Shown one piece after another: positions 60,201-64,000 of a DNA stretch of 64,000 bases. This stretch comes from Zonotrichia leucophrys gambelii (Eukaryota; Chordata; Aves; Passeriformes; Passerellidae). The DNA lies in contig NC_088177.1 of the NCBI RefSeq assembly GCF_028769735.1, positions 12,278,599 through 12,342,598 of the forward strand. Direction: 5' to 3'. Below the pieces are notes generated by a model. It did not search any database. It was given only the letters and a program-made list of their open reading frames with translations, and had not been told where the DNA came from. The first letter of the stretch is position 1, and each line of letters begins with the position of its first letter. The position numbers and the translations under genes were made by a program.

Positions 60201-63200
60201 GAAAAGCTGCAAGCCTGTGTGTTTCTAAGGCAAATGAAGCACTCACTGTGGTGCCTTAAGGGCTGGAACAGAGGCTAGACAGAGTTCAGAGGAATAAAGA
60301 GGACATTTGTTGAAGAGCCTTCAAAGGCCACACCCTGGCAGTACCGGACCCACAGTCATGGCTCTGCCTGGATGGCTCCAAGATAGAAGCAAAAGAGAGC
60401 TTGGTCACGAGATCTCGCATTTTTATACATTTTGGTCCATTAGCATATTAGAGCTGCAGTCCATGAAGTCCCATCCTTCTTGTTTTTTCTCTTCAGTTCC
60501 ATGTTGTTTATGCTCTTGGGCCTGAGATTTAGATCGGTTGTCCTTAAGAAGGAATTGTTTTGTCTCCCTACTCTGTGAAGAGAGCTCACTATCCCTTTAT
60601 ATGAAGGCCAGACCCACACACTAAAGCCATACAGAATCTGAAAAATACAAAAGCTAAACCCTGAGGCATCAACTGAACTCTGTGTGCCTTGTGCAGCCCT
60701 CCAGGGGCTCGTACCTCGGGGGTCACTGAAGAGCGAGAACTCGGCGTCGATGGCGCTGCGGGGGAAGGAGGGCAGGCGGAGCAGGTCCTCCTGCAGCATG
60801 GACACGTGGGACTGCTTGTGGGCTGGAGGGATCTTCTGCGTCAGCGAGATCAGGAACAGCACCCGCCCCACCTCCTCCAGCTTGCGGGTGAACACCTGGC
60901 AGGGAAACAGAGGCAAAGAGCTACGTCAACCCAATCCAAAAACATTTAAAATATCCGCACACTTCAGCAGGTTCATTTCTTGGACTTGCTCTTGACGAGG
61001 TTTCTGCTGTTGAGATGACTCTGAGGTGTTAGAAAGTCTTTTTTTCCCAGCCTTGAGATTGAATAAGACAGCATTCTTTGGCTCTCATTCTCAAGGTTGT
61101 TTATTTTTTTTTAATCTGTAACATTTTTTCCCTGACCTGCCAAGGTCTGTCTGGCAGGTCAGGTTGAGGCACACTGACCACCCTCAGTGGTCAGTGTGCT
61201 ATCTTATTATACTAAAAACTACGTGTATTTGATTTACAATAATTTTAAATACTTATTACTTATGTTAGACAGTTTGTCTCTAAATTAATCTGGAAGTGCT
61301 ACTATCACAGTAGAAGAGACTAAGAAGAAGTAGGAGGAAGGATAGGGCATGCCTAAATTCTTCTGTTTTGCTTCTTGAATCTTCATTCTAAAACTCCAAA
61401 ATTCTACTTTTCTACTTTGTGATAAATTCACTATTATGTTAATCAAACTCTCGTGGTTTGTAACTTTTTGTACAAAGTTGGTAATTGTTTCTATGGGTTA
61501 AAATCAAAGGCACAGGTGGTTTTGATTCTGTGCTAAGGTTTTTGAGCTCTCTGTTATGGTTTCGAATCCTCCAGGGCAGCTAGAGGAATTTCTTGGGTTC
61601 TGACAGCTCTGATCCAAAGGATGCTGCACTCATAGCTCAGAGGATCACAGTGAAATTCACAGGGCTGGTGCTGCACCCTCTTACAAGAATTTGTGTGTCA
61701 CTGTTCTCCAGCCCAGGTCTCCAAGGTGGATTGTGTTTGTAAAAATGGAATCTAACAACATTTTCAGTCTTCTGGAGGACCCCAAGTGGTTATGGAACAA
61801 TTTCCAACTTTGCCATGGGTTTTTCTGTAGATTAATGTAAGCCCCAAGGTGGTCAGAGCTGGATGTTTTCCAGCAACATCTTGCATGACTACAGAGAGGC
61901 CAGCAAAGGTGTGATACAAGTTTTACCTTAGAAATATTTTGGGCTCTGAGTGCTCTAAATATAAAAATGTGGAAAGCAAAATAATGCCCTGACAAAAATG
62001 TGAAGCCCATTTAAGCATTTTTGAATCATGTAGAGTGTATTAAACTCATTTATTTGTGGGACACCTGCTAGAACCAGAGTAATTTCTGTCAGGGAAGCAT
62101 CCAAGTTGATCCCAAGTAATTTCAGATTTTTATTGACTTTCTACTGACAGATGCAGCACATGAAAAATTGTCCTATTCTGTGCCTTACACATACGAGATG
62201 GCATTGACTTTCTTTTCCATTATTTTAGCTGCTAGTAGCTGTTAAGCAGCTTTACAGCTGCCTTTTATAACCACTCATGATGGTATTTTCCTACTCACAG
62301 TAAGAACACAGCTACAATAGCTGACTTTTGGCTACAAAAACACAACTGTTAATACTAAATGCATAATGTTTAAGCACATTCCTGCACATCCTTTTTTAAA
62401 TTTTCTGCAAAATGATCCATTATAAGGAAACTGGCTGGACAGAGCTGGGGAGGGGGGAATTCACATCGCACTCTAATATTCCTTAATAATGTACAGAATA
62501 TGTGGCCCCAAGGCAGGTTTCACCCAGACTGCTACTGCTATTTCACCTGACTTCTGCTTCTTTTGATCTGCATGCAGCATGAGGAAAAGCCTTTAAAAGG
62601 GGGAAAAAAAATATTTTCAGGGTTTGTTTCTGGTTAGAGGTATGAGTTACCTGTTTCTGAATGAGCTCTTGACCCTTTTCTGGATGCATCTGCACCAGGT
62701 TGAGCTGGGGAGAAACTGACCTCCGGAAAGGATAAATATCACGGACGTAGGTCTGCCAGGAAAGGGAAAAAAGTGTATTTTAAACAAATGTCATCACTAT
62801 GGCATCACTCAACAGAATGGGAAAAAGGGCCCTTTAGCCCTTCCTGAAGGGCAGGGGCTTTCAGACAGTGTCAGGCATCATGACAGAGCACAAACAGAAG
62901 AGAAATCTGATCTGTTCTAACAAAACTAGACATTCTTGTTTTCTGCCTCTCCCTCTTCTCTCAAATTCCAATCTTTTACCACACACAGCTAAAGATGTGA
63001 TGCTCACAGGACAGAACTCTATTTATAGGCTGTTTTTTCTCCTTTAGATAACCCTGACGTTTAAAAAGAAGCAAGATGAAAAGTCACACGGATGTGATCT
63101 TTGCCTCACCTTGTTGTAATGAATGAGATTCCAACGCTTATCCATTAAAAAATAATGAGAAGACTGAGTTTCAGGTATGTTAAAAAACTCCAAACACTCC

Positions 63201-64000
63201 TGAAAAGAAAGAAATCAAAACATCCTGTTACTTTTTAGTTGTTTTGTACAAATACCACACCACCCAAAAGAAGAATATCCATCTAATAATTTATAAAGGT
63301 ACAAACATGCACGCCTCAATCAGACTGGCACACTGTTGTGGCTTTAATTATTTATTTCCTTTTTAAATCATGAAGTACCTGAGTATGTTTGTGACAATCA
63401 AAGCATGCTGACCTCACAATCCTGAAGACTGGTGTTACTTATTTTGATATCACACCTATTTGTCTGACTGGATGAGCCATATTGGCCTGGGTTTTTATCA
63501 AGATTTAGTGATAGGTGGTATGCAGAGGCACTGAAGTTCTGACCCTTCAAAACACTGAGATGTGATTCCCAGTAAAATTTAACACAGTCAGACAAACTGA
63601 AGGCTTCTACCAATCTGTTTCCCATGTGGCTCAATAAAAACTACTCAGAAAATTTTTGGCAGAAAGTGACCGCATAGCTCCTGAAAACCAAAATATTGTT
63701 GTGGCTACTAAGCCATCATTTTCACTCTGATCTTGATCAATTTCTCATCTCTAGTGCTGATTAACCCAAACATTTAAATGATTTGTATATTTATCAAAAA
63801 TATACAGCAAATACTCAGCAAGCTGCAGTGTCTCCAAATGTAGTTGCATTTGTGAGGTTTGGGATTTCTGTGAGTTCAGAGCATTTCTATCACCCTTAAA
63901 TGTAGGATCCTGTTTATTGCAACCAAGCTCCCCTCCCAGGCAGACAGACATCCCTGTGAGCAGAATTTCCTTCCCTGACCCTGGGACAGGATGATCAGGC
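18345..64000 (-). CDS. UNC80: UNC80, 3' part (NALCN channel complex subunit UNC80)
   Basis: Twenty-five consecutive exons with matching phases join to 3,708 bases: 1,235 codons plus a stop, the C-terminal third or so of a protein of about 3,250 aa. The 5' part is beyond the right edge. UNC80 is a very large HEAT/armadillo-repeat scaffold that pairs with UNC79 and holds the sodium-leak channel NALCN (with FAM155A) at the neuronal membrane, setting resting excitability. Anchors include YFLMDKRWNLIHYNK, FPWGDEIMLFLNVFNGALIL, EFACRQFYVLHRKPF, PHLRSLINVCVNL and DLDESHV at the end. Most of the region is near-identical to mammalian UNC80 as recalled. The last ~200 residues (exons 21-25) are diverged, low-complexity and probably disordered, with a basic cluster (GRKRGLRQLRRPLLSRQ), a Q7 tract and an acidic stretch. 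RPE lies downstream on the same strand. Confidence 0.98.
18367..18372 (-). terminator. Candidate distal poly(A) signal for UNC80
   Basis: ATTAAA on the minus strand, followed by GTTCTGTTCTGTGTTTG as a GU-rich downstream element. It would place the UNC80 3' end roughly 300 bases upstream of the RPE CpG-island start. Confidence 0.45.
21210..21476 (-). CDS. UNC80: UNC80 last exon, C-terminus and stop
   Basis: 88 codons plus TAA (complement of 21210-21212). An acidic start (SEARCAEEEEKEEGLE) is followed by the conserved tail LETTSLLQHGDTVLHISEDN and the C-terminus ETDVDLDESHV. Acceptor CAACTGCAG. Confidence 0.97.
   Translation of the reverse strand, partial: SEARCAEEEEKEEGLESRPATAQGTPPPQLSDTEDFAGLETTSLLQHGDTVLHISEDNGMENPLLATHFSFAHVELGETDVDLDESHV
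21477..22763 (-). other. UNC80: UNC80 last intron
   Basis: A 1.29-kb intron containing a CR1 fragment (21772-21930) and the junction-derived minisatellite at its 5' end (22449-22774). Confidence 0.9.
21772..21930 (+). repeat. CR1 LINE 3' fragment
   Basis: GGAAAAGGTTTCCCAGAGAA, CCATCCCTGGAAGGGTTCAA and the terminal ATTCTGTGATTC are hallmarks of the avian CR1 3' end in sense orientation. It is antisense to UNC80, in the last intron. Confidence 0.85.
22449..22774. repeat. Minisatellite derived from the UNC80 exon 24 donor junction
   Basis: About seven head-to-tail units of 45 or 40 bp, one enlarged and diverged (about 22578-22644). The plus-strand unit is GGGACACAGGCTGCACACCC followed by AGCAGTGACGTTGCCTGTCT. 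The right-most unit overlaps the last 11 bases of UNC80 exon 24 and its donor. In the other units the donor GT has become GC. Confidence 0.92.
22764..22969 (-). CDS. UNC80: UNC80 window exon 24 (polyQ, fast-evolving)
   Basis: A 206-bp exon, phase 1 in and 0 out. It starts AEQKRSVTFTEAQPE and ends SSPAIVVADLHSQ, both conserved. The middle is proline/alanine-rich with seven consecutive CAG glutamines. The donor CAG|GTAACG is the first junction of a minisatellite that fills the adjacent intron. Compared with the recalled mammalian LHSVSPKQSE, the exon 24-25 junction reads LHSQSE, lacking about four residues. Confidence 0.94.
24075..24186 (-). CDS. UNC80: UNC80 window exon 23
   Basis: A 112-bp exon, phase 0 in and 1 out, reading LRRPLLSRQKTQTEPRSRHG and ending RRSIQPKPKPC. 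Very basic. Donor TGTG|GTAGGG. Confidence 0.96.
24691..24772 (-). CDS. UNC80: UNC80 window exon 22
   Basis: An 82-bp exon, phase 2 in and 0 out, reading RVASVQSEPGQQNLLLQQPL and then GRKRGLRQ, the start of a strongly basic patch. Confidence 0.96.
28313..28370. repeat. A/C-rich simple sequence
   Basis: CCAAACCAAACAAAAACAAA and CAAACAAAACAAAACAAAG-type low complexity in the large UNC80 intron. Confidence 0.75.
30892..30948 (-). CDS. UNC80: UNC80 window exon 21
   Basis: A short 57-bp exon, phase 2 in and out, reading SEPNVLDDSPSLATEGSLS. It matches the mammalian SEPNVLDDS segment. It is followed by the largest intron in the window. Confidence 0.95.
31561..31596. repeat. GAAA/GGAA simple repeat
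   Basis: A purine run AAAGAAAGAGAAAGAAAGAA passing into GGAAGGAAAG, in the UNC80 intron between exons 20 and 21. Confidence 0.8.
32951..33089 (-). CDS. UNC80: UNC80 window exon 20
   Basis: A 139-bp exon, phase 1 in and 2 out, reading NDSLSMPSVVSEQETYLMGA and ending EVGMLPSQ. The basic GRRRFSSH motif is a plausible kinase site (inference). Confidence 0.97.
34031..34090. repeat. GTGGTGAAAT short tandem
   Basis: Four to five imperfect copies of (A)GTGGTGAAA(T/G) within about 60 bases of UNC80 intron 19-20. Confidence 0.65.
34563..34742 (-). CDS. UNC80: UNC80 window exon 19
   Basis: A 180-bp exon, phase 1 in and out, reading AYQGKTSVSTVGTSTSAYRL and ending RTDEEDEE. Ser/Thr-rich, with an NTGTGTV repeat, so likely disordered and phosphorylatable. 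Donor GAAA|GTACGT. Confidence 0.97.
34910..35155 (+). repeat. CR1 LINE 3' fragment
   Basis: AATGGGCTGCCCAGGGCAAT, CACCCCTGGAGGTGCTCAGG and the end GATGATTCTGCGATACTGTG identify a diverged CR1 3' end, sense orientation, in the intron between UNC80 exons 18 and 19. Confidence 0.88.
35578..35635. repeat. 58-bp near-perfect palindrome
   Basis: Two 29-base arms with no spacer, starting AGTCCCTCCACACCA and centred on AAGCTT at 35604-35609. The only mismatch is G/G at 35593 and 35620. It lies in the UNC80 intron between exons 18 and 19. Confidence 0.95.
35907..36072 (-). CDS. UNC80: UNC80 window exon 18
   Basis: A 166-bp exon, phase 0 in and 1 out, reading LLAQPAENHEELSARQHISD and ending KEAVHSGS. 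GC-rich third positions. Acceptor TTTTGCAG. Confidence 0.98.
36438..36810 (+). mobile_element. Solo LTR, class II-like endogenous retrovirus (copy A)
   Basis: A 373-bp element starting TG and ending CA, flanked by perfect 6-bp direct repeats ATGCCT (36432-36437 and 36811-36816). It contains a CCAAT box in GGCCAATCACAG and a poly(A) signal AATAAA at 36732-36737. No internal retroviral coding sequence is present. Six-base target duplications fit class II (ERVK-like) elements. It sits in a UNC80 intron, antisense. Confidence 0.85.
37294..37478 (-). CDS. UNC80: UNC80 window exon 17
   Basis: A 185-bp exon, phase 1 in and 0 out, reading ALKVILVCFERQLDSQWYWL and ending RPFIQCK. Includes KVGGLALWDFLDFIVRTRIP. 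Confidence 0.98.
38556..38762 (-). CDS. UNC80: UNC80 window exon 16
   Basis: A 207-bp exon, phase 1 in and out, reading DSPWLEQPEVLLLLQTVINI and ending GLAESTSQAAYL. Includes SKNFMLESSPAHCSTPGDAG. Confidence 0.98.
39492..39615 (-). CDS. UNC80: UNC80 window exon 15
   Basis: A 124-bp exon, phase 0 in and 1 out, reading ALKEDFPLSHVVSPFTNQER and ending LTVGSGSK. The donor AAAG|GTCTGA departs from consensus at +3 and +4, so it is a fairly weak site. No long open frame marks this exon, so it is easily missed by simple ORF scans. Confidence 0.95.
41173..41229. repeat. Inverted repeat with 13-bp perfect arms
   Basis: AGCATCCATCAGC (41173-41185) and GCTGATGGATGCT (41217-41229), with inner AACTC/GAGTT also pairing across a 2x2 mismatch. 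UNC80 intron 14-15. Confidence 0.85.
41437..41562 (-). CDS. UNC80: UNC80 window exon 14
   Basis: A 126-bp phase-0 exon reading VMGVVGPSSVADGLPLLHLS, then the proline-rich PYLSPPLPFSTAVVRLVALQ. Donor CAG|GTGTGT. Confidence 0.97.
43255..43667 (+). mobile_element. Solo LTR, same family (copy B)
   Basis: A 413-bp element TGTCACTGCC...ACACCACA flanked by perfect 6-bp repeats CTTAGG (43249-43254 and 43668-43673). It shares GACCAATCACC, AATAATAAATCAGCCTTCTG and AACATGGAGTC with copies A and C. It carries about 40 bp more than the others, in the region after the GAAGCCT block. Antisense in a UNC80 intron; no coding sequence. Confidence 0.88.
44212..44335 (-). CDS. UNC80: UNC80 window exon 13
   Basis: A 124-bp exon, phase 2 in and 0 out, reading RRQVEWEPASSLIEGVCLTL and ending HLRSLINVCVNL. 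Donor CTG|GTGAGT. Confidence 0.97.
44499..44958. repeat. CpG-rich tandem repeat, about 155 bp x 3
   Basis: Three units starting near 44499, 44647 and 44809, each with GACGCGGCACAGCG, GCTGGGGCTGCCC, CCCTGGTGCTTCCCTGCC and TGCCTGTGTGGGGAA. Units differ by small indels. It lies 160 bp upstream (in UNC80 sense) of exon 13. Long open frames across it come from the repeat. Confidence 0.9.
46863..47063 (-). CDS. UNC80: UNC80 window exon 12
   Basis: A 201-bp exon, phase 2 in and out, reading RLAEIAHSLLKLAPYDTQTM and ending RMFNKIHKMPTL. It contains EMLPITDWTAEAVRPALILI, a highly conserved helical segment. Confidence 0.97.
47064..50479 (-). other. UNC80: UNC80 intron between exons 11 and 12
   Basis: A 3.4-kb AT-rich intron. 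Apart from a pair of abutting hairpins at 49713-49760, I recognise no repeat or gene. It is one of the quieter stretches of the window. Confidence 0.65.
49713..49760. repeat. Two abutting perfect hairpins
   Basis: AACCTCTGAC/GTCAGAGGTT (49713-49739, loop 7) is directly followed by TTCTCTCTT/AAGAGAGAA (49740-49760, loop 3). UNC80 intron 11-12. Confidence 0.85.
50480..50698 (-). CDS. UNC80: UNC80 window exon 11
   Basis: A 219-bp exon, phase 2 in and out, reading RENLHLMEEGQGLPREELDE and ending LELLDVKSHM. Contains CTEFYKHCGPRLKVLQNLAG. Donor ATGAG|GTATTC. Confidence 0.97.
51010..51045 (-). CDS. UNC80: UNC80 window exon 10 (36-nt microexon)
   Basis: Only 36 bases, flanked by TTTTCCCAG and ATCAG|GTACAG; phase 2 in and out. 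It gives RYPEQGAKLHFI, matching the mammalian protein. As a phase-neutral multiple of three it could be skipped without a frameshift. Confidence 0.93.
53084..53176 (-). CDS. UNC80: UNC80 window exon 9
   Basis: A 93-bp exon, phase 2 in and out, reading RPMTAPQMSRCDQGHKGTTT and ending HTMSAGVNT, a polar linker. It is separated from exon 8 by a 196-bp intron. Confidence 0.95.
53373..53543 (-). CDS. UNC80: UNC80 window exon 8
   Basis: A 171-bp exon, phase 2 in and out, reading SLQMLMVLEALVPCYLQKLK and ending SLQALLYSVEVLT. The middle VDTGTAAREEIASMG is a slightly diverged surface loop relative to mammals. Confidence 0.96.
53732..53790. repeat. (AAT/AAC/ACT)n microsatellite
   Basis: Impure trinucleotide run of AATAATAACAATAATGATAA type followed by CAACAACAATACTACTACTA, in a UNC80 intron. 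Confidence 0.85.
54082..54178 (-). CDS. UNC80: UNC80 window exon 7
   Basis: A 97-bp exon, phase 1 in and 2 out, reading DFCYGNEDLTFSISEAIKLC and then VTVVAYAPESFR. Donor AGAAG|GTGAAA. Confidence 0.96.
55782..55920 (-). CDS. UNC80: UNC80 window exon 6
   Basis: A 139-bp exon, phase 0 in and 1 out. It reads DVTNNGTSKGVSAQCLFDLL and ends KAEKPLKSL. Donor TTAG|GTAATA. Confidence 0.96.
56311..56680 (+). mobile_element. Solo LTR, same family (copy C)
   Basis: A roughly 370-bp element starting TGTTATGGG and ending AACACCAC, homologous along its length to copies A and B, with CCAATCAC and AATAATAAATCAGCC. The flanks TTCAAG and TTCATT match only in part, so its target duplication has decayed or the last base is lost. 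Antisense in a UNC80 intron. Confidence 0.82.
56936..57070 (-). CDS. UNC80: UNC80 window exon 5
   Basis: A 135-bp phase-0 exon reading VYSDYESNPQLRQAIEFACR and ending VAPLLEFP. Acceptor GTGCCCAG, donor CCT|GTGAGT. Confidence 0.97.
57367..57409. repeat. Hairpin with 16-bp perfect arms
   Basis: TATCAGCCATGCAGGG (57367-57382) and its exact reverse complement (57394-57409) flank an 11-base loop. UNC80 intron 4-5. Confidence 0.92.
57521..57592. repeat. Short tandem repeat, about 36 bp x 2
   Basis: CCAGAGGAGCAGCTTTGTGC followed by TCCCCTGCATTC, then the same with TCTCC in place of TGTGC, and a partial third copy. UNC80 intron 4-5. Confidence 0.7.
58845..59030 (-). repeat. CR1 LINE 3' fragment
   Basis: The plus strand reads CATGGAATCACAGGATGGTT, CATGGGCAGGGACACTTTCC and GGGATGGGGCAACCACAGCT, the reverse complement of a CR1 3' end. 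It ends about 110 bp from UNC80 exon 4. Confidence 0.9.
59138..59406 (-). CDS. UNC80: UNC80 window exon 4
   Basis: A 269-bp exon, the largest here. It continues AGKELFGLDTLQKSLWIKLL and contains EFPWGDEIMLFLNVFNGALI, ending PSMLQ. HEAT-type helical repeat region. Donor CAG|GTGAGC. Confidence 0.98.
60250..60560 (-). mobile_element. Possible LTR fragment of a different family
   Basis: Read on the minus strand there is a TATA-like TGTATAAAAATG, a TATCTTGGAGCCATCC segment, a CTTTATT stretch and an end CTTAAGGCACCACA, the order expected of an LTR. No clear 5' end or target duplication is visible, so it may be truncated. It lies in the intron just downstream of UNC80 exon 3. Confidence 0.4.
60715..60895 (-). 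CDS. UNC80: UNC80 window exon 3
   Basis: A 181-bp exon, phase 0 in and 1 out. It reads VFTRKLEEVGRVLFLISLTQ and ends AEFSLFSDPR. Its GC content is clearly above that of the flanking introns. Donor CGAG|GTACGA. Confidence 0.97.
61131..61199. repeat. Two neighbouring perfect hairpins
   Basis: CCTGACCTGCCA/TGGCAGGTCAGG (61131-61163, loop 9) and GCACACTGACCAC/GTGGTCAGTGTGC (61169-61199, loop 5), separated by five bases. UNC80 intron 2-3. Confidence 0.92.
62651..62752 (-). CDS. UNC80: UNC80 window exon 2
   Basis: A 102-bp phase-0 exon reading TYVRDIYPFRRSVSPQLNLV and ending ELIQKQ. Acceptor CTGGCAG, donor CAG|GTAACT. Confidence 0.96.
63110..63199 (-). CDS. UNC80: UNC80 window exon 1 (most 5')
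   Basis: A 90-bp phase-0 exon reading ECLEFFNIPETQSSHYFLMD and ending HYNK. Acceptor TTTTCAG, donor AAG|GTGAGG. No earlier exon is visible up to 64000. Confidence 0.96.
63200..64000 (-). other. UNC80: UNC80 intron at right edge
   Basis: Intronic sequence upstream of window exon 1. I searched it for an exon with acceptor, open frame and donor in a compatible phase and found none convincing. Confidence 0.6.

Noticed and set aside
1..64000. CRISPR arrays, operons, plasmid or phage elements, tRNA or rRNA genes
   Set aside because: The sequence is vertebrate chromosomal DNA. The only regular direct repeats are minisatellites, and no tRNA or rRNA signature was seen by eye.

Overview
The window is nuclear DNA from a vertebrate, most likely a songbird. 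It has multi-exon genes with GT-AG introns, a CpG-island promoter, several CR1 LINE 3' fragments of the type that dominates bird genomes, and solo LTRs with 6-bp target duplications. Nothing bacterial, organellar or plasmid-like is present. The species call is an inference from repeat content. The gene calls rest on exon-by-exon translation with matching splice phases.

Layout. (1) 1-11.75 kb, plus strand: the 3' part of KANSL1L. Six coding exons (660-10253) give the PEHE-domain region and C-terminus, followed by a probable 1.5-kb 3'UTR. (2) 11.76-15.5 kb: a tail-to-tail intergenic stretch with no recognised gene. (3) 15.5-18.1 kb, minus strand: a complete RPE gene (ribulose-5-phosphate 3-epimerase, 6 exons, 228 aa, all metal ligands present) starting in a strong CpG island. 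(4) 18.35-64 kb, minus strand: the 3' part of UNC80. Twenty-five consecutive coding exons join in frame to 1,235 codons plus a stop, and the gene runs off the right edge. A probable ~2.8-kb 3'UTR ends just upstream of RPE. The order UNC80-RPE-KANSL1L, with RPE and UNC80 on one strand and KANSL1L convergent, matches human 2q34.

The three genes do not form a pathway. KANSL1L is a paralogue of the NSL histone-acetyltransferase subunit KANSL1, RPE is a cytosolic pentose-phosphate enzyme, and UNC80 is a HEAT-repeat scaffold of the NALCN sodium-leak channel. The shared feature is conserved synteny.

The less ordinary signals are: a probable GC-AG intron in KANSL1L; an in-frame upstream ATG on a YY1-like motif in RPE; a minisatellite built from the splice-donor junction of UNC80's penultimate coding exon, whose copies carry in-frame GC pseudo-donors; a 58-bp near-perfect palindrome and several perfect hairpins in UNC80 introns; three solo LTRs of one family, all antisense in UNC80; and a CpG-rich ~155-bp tandem repeat. 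I found no wholly new multigene system.
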